64,000 nucleotides of DNA, taken from Eledone cirrhosa (Eukaryota > Mollusca > Cephalopoda > Octopoda > Eledonidae). The notes beneath the pieces were generated by a model. The model did no database searches. It had not been told where the DNA came from and was given only the letters and a program-made list of their open reading frames with translations. A program made the translations under genes and the position numbers. Below, piece by piece: positions 41,174 to 48,380 of the stretch. The DNA lies in NCBI GenBank assembly GCA_964016885.1, contig OZ024744.1:112431145-112495144 (forward strand), given 5' to 3'. The number at the start of each line of letters is the position of its first letter. Within the stretch, counting starts at the first letter, position 1.

Positions 41174-41534
41174 AATTTCGTATATCTAAAGATATACGGT
41201 ATGTTTAAAAATAAACATTTAGAAAGCCACAACTATGAATAGAACACTGGTGGTCAACGCCAACGAGTGATGTCCAACAGAAGCAAGGGGGATAATCCTC
41301 GATGCATTTCGAACTTAATGGATTCTCATCGGGACGATGCTTCCCTCTTGCTATTGCTGAACTTTGAAACAGGCGAAAATATATAGTTTTTTTTTCGTCT
41401 GTTAATTAGCCTCGTTTGCATACGAAGCTGTATAAGTTAGCTCAACTTAAAATAGAATTAAAATTTAGCTTCGACATAGCTGTATTCAAATATGTATGTG
41501 AATTTCGTATATCTAACGATATACGGTATGTTTA
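41174..41534. repeat. 34-bp direct repeats bounding a 327-bp unit
   Basis: AATTTCGTATATCTAA starts at 41174 and 41501; the two 34-bp blocks (to 41207 and 41534) differ at one base. Each holds an inverted repeat CGTATATC / GATATACG. The hammerhead-like sequence lies between them, so the segment is about one and a tenth copies of a tandem unit. Confidence 0.85.
41282..41354 (-). ncRNA. Hammerhead-ribozyme-like candidate
   Basis: On the minus strand: AGCAAGAGGG, AAGCATCGTC, the core-like CCGATGAG (complement of 41325-41332), a short hairpin GAATCCATTAAGTTC, then GAAA (complement of 41307-41310), TGCATC, and GAGGATTATCCC with CCTTGCT. The outer segments pair (AGCAAG with CTTGCT, GGG with CCC, TCC with GGA) across an internal loop, as in stem I of natural hammerheads. 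Stem II closes with G-C before GAAA, and stem III is minimal, as I recall for hammerheads of Penelope-like elements. The core has C where U4 of CUGAUGA is expected, so activity is doubtful. Confidence 0.45.
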
Positions 41535-41559
41535 TATATAAACACGGGGAATGAAAGCA

Positions 41560-42138
41560 AAACATGTAATATAGAAATTAGTTGTTCTAAATTTCATTTA
41601 TTCTTCATTTGATGGGAAATTCCGCATGTATACACTTAAATGTAATTCTCAGGGAGATTCACCATATGTTTGCTTAAATGTAATTCTCAGTGTATAAATA
41701 TATATATGTGTATACACACACATGTATACATCAATATGTGTATATAACAATTATTGGCAAATATTGTAAATTAATCTTTAAAAATGTACAAGTCCCCCTT
41801 CTATATCTTGTTATCGTCTCTTTTCCTTCACTGGGCCCTGTGTCCGTCCTATTACCCCTTTCGTTCTAGGTACCCTCGCTCCCAAATGTTTAATGGGAGA
41901 TACGTTGTGTGGTATGACAAATAAGTGGATGTGTTGGTGTTCATTCATGTCCTCTTTTGGTCATGTCTATGTGTGAAATATTCAGCCCTGCCAGACACTG
42001 TGTCTTGCTGAATCTCTCTGGGAATAACATTTAAGGGTACACATGTCTGCGTGTAGAATATTTAGCATTGTCACACATTGGGTGATGCAGAATCTCTGAG
42101 AATTACATTTAAGGGTACACATGCTGAATCTCCCTGGG
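41560..42138. repeat. Degenerate repeat region flanking the LTR element
   Basis: Scattered copies of a motif like CTGAGAATTACATTTAAG and TACACATGCTGAATCTCCC (near 41640, 41680, 42000 and 42090), also seen right of the LTR element (46592-46825). The retrotransposon therefore inserted into this older repeat. The rest is AT-rich with a small TATGTGTA cluster (41700-41750). No gene seen. Confidence 0.7.
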
Positions 42139-42351
42139 TGTTATAATGGTGTCACACACCTGTTTTGTATATCTATACGAAACGAGGGTATAACCCAAGG
42201 TATTTACCAGGTGTAATTCTAAACTACCAACAAGCGACTACAACAATACTCTGTACTCACAGTCTTCTTGACAGTTTACTTCAGTTATTTATAGAGTTTC
42301 ACCTAGTCCACTTTTAGTTAGACGGGGGTGTTCAGGCTGTTTTCCCCCACA
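42139..42351 (-). repeat. 3' LTR (213 bp)
   Basis: Minus-strand ends TGTGGGGGAAAAC...CCATTATAACA. Shared blocks with the other LTR include ACACACCTGTTTTGTATA, CCAGGTGTAATTC and TTATTTATAGAGTTTC, in the same order. A TATAAATA box-like sequence (minus strand, about 42290) could be the LTR promoter. Confidence 0.85.
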
Positions 42352-42380
42352 ATATCGCCCCTTTTGAGATTCCTCTTCCT
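42352..42380 (-). other. Polypurine tract
   Basis: The minus strand reads AGGAAGAGGAATCTC then AAAAGGGGCGATAT immediately before the 3' LTR. This is the expected place and composition for the plus-strand primer of an LTR retrotransposon. Confidence 0.7.
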
Positions 42381-42508
42381 CGGGAGTGTGGATATATTTC
42401 AGTTTTCACCCCACTTCTCCCTTTTTGAGAACTAAACTGTCCAGAGCTTAATGTTTTTTTTATATTTTGGATTCACTTCTAATAATTCCAGGTTTCCTTT
42501 TCCTCGTA

Positions 42509-42512
42509 CGTG

Positions 42513-42547
<35 letters not shown>

Positions 42548-42590
42548 GTTTAACGTCTACCTTCCACGCCAGCATGGGTAGGTTCAACAA
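42509..42590 (-). mobile_element. LINE/SINE 3'-tail fragment with (ATG)n
   Basis: On the minus strand CATGCTGGCGTGGAAGG, GACGTTAAACG and about 10 ATG units. The same tail (CATTCTAGCGTGGAAG, GACGTAAAACGG, ATGs) ends the LINE at 20270-20343. It sits between integrase and polypurine tract, so it probably inserted into the Gypsy copy. Confidence 0.75.
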
Positions 42591-42699
42591 TTTCTTTGGG
42601 GGTTGTCACATCGAAAATATAACACTTTCATTGTTTCTTCATTTCTCGTGACCCTTTCTTCACCAAACCTTTTTTACCTGGTTTATATGTCTATGTTCC

Positions 42700-43505
42700 T
42701 ATTTGTGACCTTTTACCCTATATAATATTTTTCCAATTTGTTTACTTATCACGCCATCTTCCCACATACCATTTTTATACATTCTAAAAAACACTTTGTC
42801 GCCAATTTTGAAAAATTTTGTATCAATTTTGTTATCCAATGTTTTTCTTTTTTGACCCGGTTACAATTTGTCAAACACTGACTTAATTTTCCTCACGAAC
42901 ATCAATTCCGCAGGTGCCATGCCTCCAGGGGTATTAGGATTAGGGGTTACCCAGTATACCCGTAAGAATTGTTGAAGTACTAAATCATCTATTTCATTGT
43001 TGGCTTTTTTAAAAGCCTTCTTAAATGTATCCACAAACTGTTCCGCTTGTCCATTTGACCTTGGATGACATGGCGGAGTGTTAACATGTTCAATAGAGAA
43101 CATTTTACAAAATATTTTAAATTTATTCGCAGTGAATTGTGTCCCATTATCAGAAACTATGGTACCAGGAATACCATATCTTGCAAACAATGTGGTGTAA
43201 AAAACTTACTGAAACTGAGGAGGTTGGTTTTTTACAATTACAAATTTCAGGCCACTTAGTAAAGCTATCTACCACTACAAGATGTGATCCGTTTAGTGGA
43301 CCTGCAGCATCTATATGTAGTCTGGACCATGGAATATCTGTCTTTGGCCAAGGTTGAAATTTTGTGGTAAGCGATTTTGCAGTCTGAGCACAACCTCTGC
43401 AGGATTTTACCAACTTTTCAATCTCTTGGTCCATTTTGGGCCAGTATACATAACTTCTAAGAAGAGATTTCATTCTTGAAATTCCCGGAAGACCAATGTG
43501 AAATT
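42700..43505 (-). pseudogene. Gypsy integrase
   Basis: The N-terminal part has HIGLPGISRMKSLLRSY and YWPKMD, then KSCRGCAQ (HHCC-type zinc region). The catalytic core has WSRLHIDAAGPLNGS (first Asp), VSDNGTQFT (second Asp) and HPRSNGQAEQFVDTFKKA (Glu), so the DDE triad is readable. A frameshift near 43190 splits the core into two frames, and a stop follows KSVFDKL. Residual C-terminal sequence (KFFKIGDKVFFR, about 42790) extends to about 42700. In an active copy it would join element cDNA to the genome. Confidence 0.88.
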
Positions 43506-43859
43506 CTTTTCATATTCACTTTTGTAGTGTGACCGGCATTACTACTCTTTGTGCATACATCAGTACATTGCCACACATTGAGTACGAGTTCGAATCTGGG
43601 TTACGTTCTGCAATTCGCGTTCTTTTTTTCTTCTCTCACTAATCTTTTCATTTTCGTAATAAAACGTCTTCTTCCACTTATAATTTTATTTCTTCTAAGG
43701 TAACAGGTAATTCCCATACTATTTTACACAATATATATATTTTTTCCTTTTCAGCTCTTAATGCCGCGATCACCGTGTCTTTAAATGGTTCACTATTTTA
43801 GGGTATCAACCTTGATAGACCATCAATGTGTCCTAATGTTATGGATGGTAGATACTCCA

Positions 43860-44262
43860 TCTTAAAATCATAATTTAATGGAGCACCAGCATTGTAATCT
43901 ATTTGCTGTATGTGTGGGAATTCCCTTCTTTGATCTATAAATTGACAACAAAGGATTGTGATCAGTCTGTAAACGAAAACTTCTTCCGTGAATGAACTTA
44001 TGAATTTTTTTCACAGGACATATTGTTGTTAACACCTCTTTCGATTTGGCTGGAATTTTTTTCTGCTGGTGGTAGAGAACGTGAAGCATGAGCTACGGCT
44101 TTCGTGCTACCATCATCGTATTTGTGCAGAATCACGGCTCCAATACTGTACTCACTAGCATCTGAAACCAATATGATTTCTATTTTGGGGTCATAATGCG
44201 CTAATGATATGTCCGATGTTAATATGTTTTTTATTTCTTCAAACACCTTCTGGCACATATCA
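43860..44262 (-). pseudogene. Gypsy RNase H
   Basis: Begins at CQKVFEEIKNILTSD, the usual linker after RT. Catalytic-type motifs follow: ILVSDASEYSIGAVILHK (Asp), GSTKAVAHASRSL, and after a frameshift KEVLTTICPVKKIHKFIHGR and LQTDHNPLLSIY (Asp-His). The shift is at about 44040. The segment from 43510 to 43860 between it and integrase is poorly preserved and contains an unrelated-looking insertion with the TA run near 43730. Confidence 0.85.
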
Positions 44263-44289
44263 GTCCAATTCCATTTTATGTCTTTTTTT

Positions 44290-44995
44290 TAAGCAAATTA
44301 TTTATTGAAGCTCTTACATTGTTCATATTCGGTATATATATATATATCTGCTAATAGTTCGCAATCCTCAAAAATGTTTGTAACATAGAAACGCTTTTCG
44401 CACTTCTCATCGCTGATTTTGAACCCATACTCTCTTATCTTTTCAAAAACACACTTGACATGATCAACATGCTGACCATGAGCTTCACTTTTAATTAATA
44501 CGTCGTCCAAGTATGCAATTGTGAAATCACAATCTGTCAGCATCGTATCTTGTTGGAATATAGCCGGAGCAACTTTTATGCCAAAGGGAAGTCGCTTAAA
44601 TTTGTAAAAACCTTTATGCGTATTTATTGTCAACAACTTTGTACATTCGCTTTTAACTTGTAGTTTCAGAAAGGTCTAATTTCGCAAAAGTTTCCTCTGG
44701 ACTTGACAATGGGTAGTTGTGTGGTCTTAAACATTCGTTAGTCCCGTCGAAAAGTCTGTGCATACGCGAATTTTATTATTTTTCTTTTTACATACTCTGT
44801 CTGGTCAATTTTTTCAATCACTCCAATTTTTCCCAGTCTATCTAATTCTTTGTTAACTTGATCTAATGCTGCACACGGTACATTGTGTTTGGGTATCGTA
44901 TTTTCTTTCACTTGACATTTATCTTTAGTTTTAGTACAACGATCTAACTCACCCGGAAAAATATCGGGGAACCACCTTTTCAATTCTTTTAAAAC
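44290..44995 (-). pseudogene. Gypsy reverse transcriptase
   Basis: The upstream part reads FPDIFPGELDRCTKTK, ALDQVNKELDRLGKIGVIEK and then, after deletions and frame changes, EETFAKLDLSET. Relatives have LDLSDAY there, so the motif stays recognisable but is broken off. The downstream part is LLTINTHKGFYKFKRLPFGI, PAIFQQ, FTIAYLDDVLI (catalytic YLDD, near 44500), then YGFKISDEKCE. About 50-60 residues expected between that point and the RNase H linker are missing and replaced by a TA run at 44335-44347. It copied the element RNA in its active ancestor. Confidence 0.9.
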
Positions 44996-45049
44996 ATTTT
45001 CTGACTCTTTGTTTGAACTGGCGGACGACCCAATTGCATTTTTACAAAA

Positions 45050-45370
45050 ATTATTTATGGGTAAATCCCATAATTTTCATCCAGTCAGTACCGAATAGGT
45101 TTGTTGTATTTCTTAATACATAAGCTTTAGATTTTACAGTTTTGCCACGAAATGTAACGTTACTTACTATTTTGCCTTTAAAAAATAATTTCTTCCCCAA
45201 AACGTCACATGCAATCTTCTAGGTTTTATTTAATGTAGGTTTCTGGGTTGCTTTCCACATGTATTCACTGATTATTGTAATGTCACTACCTGTGTCTAAC
45301 TGCAATTTCACATGCACATTATTCATTTTTACATACACAAATTTCCTTTGAGTCTCGTTAATGCTTTTTT
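45050..45370 (-). pseudogene. Gypsy aspartic protease
   Basis: The minus-strand frame reads VKLQLDTGSDITIISEYMWK, where DTGSDITII is the retropepsin active-site motif (Asp at about 45290). It then continues through one TAG stop to KAYVLRNTTNLFGTDWM, the end of the domain. About 105 codons, normal for this protease. The catalytic loop is intact; the single stop kills it. Confidence 0.85.
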
Positions 45371-45439
45371 CGCCGATAACCTATTTACATCATTTTTCCT
45401 GCTTGACCTTTTTCTTGGTTTTGTTTTGCAGTGTGATTT

Positions 45440-46311
45440 TTCTCATGTCCTATTCTCCCACATTCAAAGCTTTAAGTTTTTTAAAAGGACAATTGTGTCT
45501 GAAATGTAATCCTCCACATCCAAAACATGGATCAATTTTTTGTTTTTCGTTTTTTTACTTCTGGTCACACCGACTGTACATGAGAGCAGTCTCTCTCTTC
45601 CATTATTTCCGTATCGTGTCTCAATGTACTGGGTAATTGCTGGCCTTGTGCCAAAAGTAGAAACAATTATTTCCGTATCGTGTCTCAGATTTATGATTCT
45701 CTGACATTCCTCAGATATTTCCTGTAATGTTAAGTTCTGATTCTGTTCTAATTTTCTCAGAATTCTGGTATGAATTTCTGCATCTTTCTTTGCAGTTAAC
45801 CCTTGCACGAAAGTTAAGCATTTAAACATGTCTGGGGTTATGTTAAGTTTAAATCTTCCGCATTCCTTGTTAACGATCTCAGCATACCTGACAAAATCTT
45901 CGTCCTCTTTTTCCGCCATATTTAATGGGTGTTAAATAAAGAACTTTTCTCGCTAAAAGTTTTTGACAAGATATTTTACTGTTTCCTCAAAACAGATCTC
46001 ACCTGGTTTCTTCGGTAGTATTGTAGTTTCAGTATTTTTCGTGTTTGGTGATAACTTTCTCAACAGAAGTTGTGTTTTTTTTCTCGTCTTCCCGGTCGCT
46101 GCAGTCTTCTTGGAACATTCCCTCGTGTCTTCTAAAGTAAGAGGAGAAGGTAATGTCCTCATCTGGGTTATATGTGAATTCTTCTATTGAGTTCGCCACA
46201 GCGGCTGGGGTGGAACAAACTTGACGTATTTCCCGTTTTCTTCAGTATTAGTTCTATTAACTGTTGTTTTTATTGTTGCAACTGTACCACTTGGGCTTCT
46301 AAATCTTCCAT
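45440..46311 (-). pseudogene. Gypsy gag with zinc knuckle
   Basis: The likely start is at 46311 (MEDLEAQVVQLQQ). After stops and frame changes the capsid-like region follows: EEFTYNPDEDITFSSYFRR, then QLLLRKLSPNTKN, ILPKKPGEICFEETVKYL, FVRYAEIVNKECGRFKL and MFKCLTFVQGL. The zinc knuckle CFGCGGLHFRHNC (CX2CX3HX4C) is at 45489-45527. At least three frame changes are present; one is caused by the SINE scrap at 45624-45665. Gag would form the particle and bind the element RNA. Confidence 0.87.
45624..45665 (+). mobile_element. 42-bp SINE scrap with 22-bp target-site duplication
   Basis: The 42 bp (ATGTACTGGGTAATTGCTGG, CCTTGTG, GTAGAAACA) are the 3' end of the same SINE subfamily as at 34104-34400. 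The 22-bp blocks 45602-45623 and 45666-45687 on either side are identical, a typical target-site duplication. It adds 64 bp (one more than a multiple of three) to gag and shifts its frame. Confidence 0.93.
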
Positions 46312-46336
46312 ATTAAGGAGATTTTCTTTTTGTACA

Positions 46337-46358
46337 AAAAAAAAAAAAAAAAAAAAAT
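46337..46358. repeat. Poly-A run near gag start
   Basis: About 21 A on the plus strand (poly-T in element sense) in the leader between PBS and gag. Probably slippage. Confidence 0.9.
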
Positions 46359-46375
46359 TAATTCCATCGTAAGCT

Positions 46376-46393
46376 TCGTATAACTCGTCGCCA
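46376..46393 (-). other. Primer binding site
   Basis: One base inside the 5' LTR the minus strand reads TGGCGACGAGTTATACGA. The position and TGG start fit a tRNA primer site; TGGCGAC starts are known in mdg1-type Gypsy elements. I do not name the tRNA. Confidence 0.65.
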
Positions 46394-46394
46394 C

Positions 46395-46591
46395 TGTTAT
46401 GATGATATGACACACCTGTTTTGTATAAATGTATGAAACGAGGGTAACATCCAAGGTAGTCACCAGGTGTAATTCCGAACTACCCAGTCTACCTGACAGT
46501 TCACTTTAGATATATTATTTATAGAGTTTCGCCTAGTGTATTTTTAGGTGTGAGGGGGGGGGGGGGGGGGGGGCAGGTTTTTCCTACTGCA
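46395..46591 (-). repeat. 5' LTR (about 197 bp)
   Basis: Starts TGTTATGATGATATGACACA and ends CCTACTGCA on the plus strand. It aligns with 42139-42351 but lacks about 10-15 bp in the middle and has a run of about 20 G at 46554-46573 where the other LTR has GGGGGTG. Confidence 0.83.
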
Positions 46592-46752
46592 CTGAGAATT
46601 ACATTTAGACATACATATCTGAATCTCCCTGAGTTTTATATTGCGCCTAGTGTATTTTTAGGTGTGAGGGGGGGGGGGGGCGCAGGTTTTTCCTACTGCA
46701 CTGAGAATTACATTTAGACATACATATCTGAATCTCCCTGAGTTTTATATTG
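46530..46752. repeat. Tandem duplication across the LTR-flank junction
   Basis: Unit 46530-46643 (114 bp) is repeated at 46644-46752 (109 bp). It contains the last 62 bp of the LTR plus 52 bp of flank (CTGAGAATTACATTTAGAC ... GAGTTTTATATTG). The copies differ mainly in the G run, so the duplication came after the insertion. Confidence 0.93.
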
Positions 46753-46829
46753 AATCATACACATGCTGAATCTCCCCGAGAATTTCATTAAGTGTACACA
46801 TGGTGAATCTTCCTGAGAATTACAAAGGA
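46753..46829. other. Flanking degenerate repeat
   Basis: Copies of the GCTGAATCTCC / GAGAATTACA motif also seen at 41560-42138. Confidence 0.65.
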
Positions 46830-47480
46830 AGAGCCAGACAGTTCGGCGGCACCGTCTCGGTGCTGTTCAAAACCAATGCCTTGTTATTAAACACTCGGTG
46901 AACCCCCGTAGAACAGACGGCATAGTAATATACCCGTCCCATATGGGCAAGAGGACAGTAAAGGCTCGCATTCCCAGCAGTGAACATATGGGGGCTCCTG
47001 CAGTGCGTGGTCGATGAGGTTAGCGACGGTACCCTCATAGACGTAACAAAAACGTCTAGAGAGGACTGGTCCGGGATGGATTTGGGGAATTTTCTCCAAA
47101 TCAAACCGGACGAAACGATAAAAACATCCCGAACCACGTGCACCTTCAGGACGGGTACACTATATAATTGGTCACACTGCTTCGTCTGCGGCGAAGCAAC
47201 ACATCTGCGAGCCTTCTCTCCTCAGCTCAAAAATGCAGGGGACCACAAGTCTCCGTTGCTGTAAACACCAGTGTCAGGACATAAAACGCTACAACCAGCA
47301 GCGACCGAAGAAGTAGCAGTGTCAGTGCCAGCAACAGCAACAGCAACAGCAGCAACAACAACAAAGGACCACCAGATAATCGCCCAAACAAGCTCTCTCT
47401 CTCTCTCTTCGCCTCGTTCAAACTCACACACATAGACCAACACTGACACACCCGTAAATACATTCCTACCTACCTACACC
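46830..47480 (+). pseudogene. LINE ORF1-like remnant with CCHC-like knuckle
   Basis: A frame from about 46980 to 47262 reads LIDVTKTSREDWSGMDLG, FLQIKPDETIKTS and then NWSHCFVCGEATHLRAFSPQ. The last part looks like a CCHC knuckle (CxxCxxxxHxxxxC) with the final Cys changed to Ser. Upstream pieces in other frames continue to about 46830. Downstream is a CAG/CAA-rich stretch (47320-47365) and a C run (47479-47491). L1/Tx1-type LINEs have an ORF1 ending in such knuckles before an APE-containing ORF2, which matches the next feature. Moderately sure. Confidence 0.5.
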
Positions 47481-47929
47481 CCCCCCCCCCCCTTTGATAC
47501 AGAGTCACCAGACACTAGTTCCACCTCATCCCAAGTGAAGATGAGGGGGACCCAAAACCCAAGAAACAAAAATGAAAACTCAAAAAGAAAAATACGTCTT
47601 CACACAAACAACAACAAGCACACAAAACATACCCACAGCAAACTCAGATACACCGACAACGACACCGACACAACCGCAAAAAATATAAACGAAAACATAC
47701 GCAATCAGAAACTAAAACAGAAACACGCAACTTGATGTTGCTGAAAAAGAGCAAGAAAGAACTAATTACTTGCGCAACATGAAGCCAAGACATTGGGAAA
47801 GAGAAACAGATTTTCGGCATCTGCCCCTAGGTTAAACGCCTCAAGTAGGCTTTTGAAGGGGCTCCAAATGGTACCCCACCACAAGCGCCGAGAAGGTAAG
47901 TAAATCTTTCTCAATCGTTCAACCAGACA
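47481..47929. other. A/C-rich linker between LINE ORF1 and ORF2 remnants
   Basis: Rich in AAAC and CACA steps. Short Lys/Asn/Thr frames only; nothing recognisable on the other strand. Confidence 0.55.
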
Positions 47930-47931
47930 AC

Positions 47932-48085
47932 ATGGCCATCTTAAAAGTAGGATGCTTAAATGTTCCTGGCCTGGGGTCATCCTGGGAGAAGGGTCGCCTG
48001 CTGAGCGACGTCAGGTTACTAGATATGGATGTGACTGCCGTCTGTGAGACTAGGATTTCTGACATACGCGCACTGACCAATGGTC
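47932..48085 (+). pseudogene. Start of a LINE ORF2 (AP endonuclease domain)
   Basis: From the Met at 47932 the frame reads MAILKVGCLNVPGLGSSWEK, then GRLLSDVRLLDMDVTAVCET and RISDIRAL before breaking off at about 48085. This is the N-terminus of an APE-type endonuclease: the LNVxGL strand with its Asn and the AVCETR strand with its Glu. It is the start of ORF2 of an L1/Tx1-like LINE. Truncated after about 50 residues, where it meets an oppositely oriented LINE. Confidence 0.75.
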
Positions 48086-48380
48086 AATATCCTGTATGAA
48101 AGTTCTAGCTGGATCATTCCTCTACCTCCATTTTGTCTAGGGAGATAAAGGCGAAAACCACATCTGCTTTTGGGTGATGTATTCTATTACAGGTCAACAG
48201 CTTCCTGATTTTGGGGTCCATTCTCTTAATTTCGTTAACGTACCAATTTAAAATATTGAAACTGTAGGTGACAACAGGGATTGCAAATGTTTTTATGGCA
48301 GATAATTTATTTCTCGAGTTAATCTCTGTTTTAACTCCAGTAGCATTCTTTTCTGATTCTCTCTTTCATATTAATGTGGT
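48085..48380 (-). pseudogene. LINE RT C-terminal fragment, parent of the 59-bp satellite
   Basis: On the minus strand, from the satellite inward: GIHHINMKERIRKEC, a frameshift, VKTEINSRNKLSAIKTFAIP, VVTYSFNILNWYVNEIKRMD, KIRKLLTCNRIHHPKADV, a frameshift, RLYLPRQNGGRGMIQLELSY. This is the region downstream of the RT palm in a LINE group I recall from octopus and other invertebrates (YLGI...AIPVVxYSFNI...LLTCNxxHHPKxD...RLYLPR...GGRG). Its upstream coding sequence does not appear as unique DNA; in its place the 59-bp repeat begins at about 48375. Confidence 0.85.

Larger units (their letters stand above)
42139..46591 (-). mobile_element. Ty3/Gypsy LTR retrotransposon, decayed, both LTRs present
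   Basis: About 4.45 kb on the minus strand, bounded by short LTRs with TG...CA ends and near-matching 5-bp flanks (CTGGG at 42134-42138, CTGAG at 46592-46596). Order from the 5' end: LTR, PBS, gag with zinc knuckle, protease, RT, RNase H, integrase, polypurine tract, LTR. The PR-RT-RH-IN order is diagnostic for Ty3/Gypsy. No envelope frame is seen. Stops and frameshifts occur in every domain and the LTRs differ by many substitutions and an internal gap, so it is an old, dead copy. Gag and integrase resemble the widespread K02A2.6-like invertebrate group. Confidence 0.92.

Noticed and set aside
45312..46372. Plus-strand frames rich in Phe/Leu/Ser
   Set aside because: They are antisense shadows of the minus-strand Gypsy gag and protease.
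47222..47463. Minus-strand Leu/Val-rich frames suggesting a membrane protein
   Set aside because: They translate the complement of a CAG/CAA-rich microsatellite and a CT run; no conserved domain.
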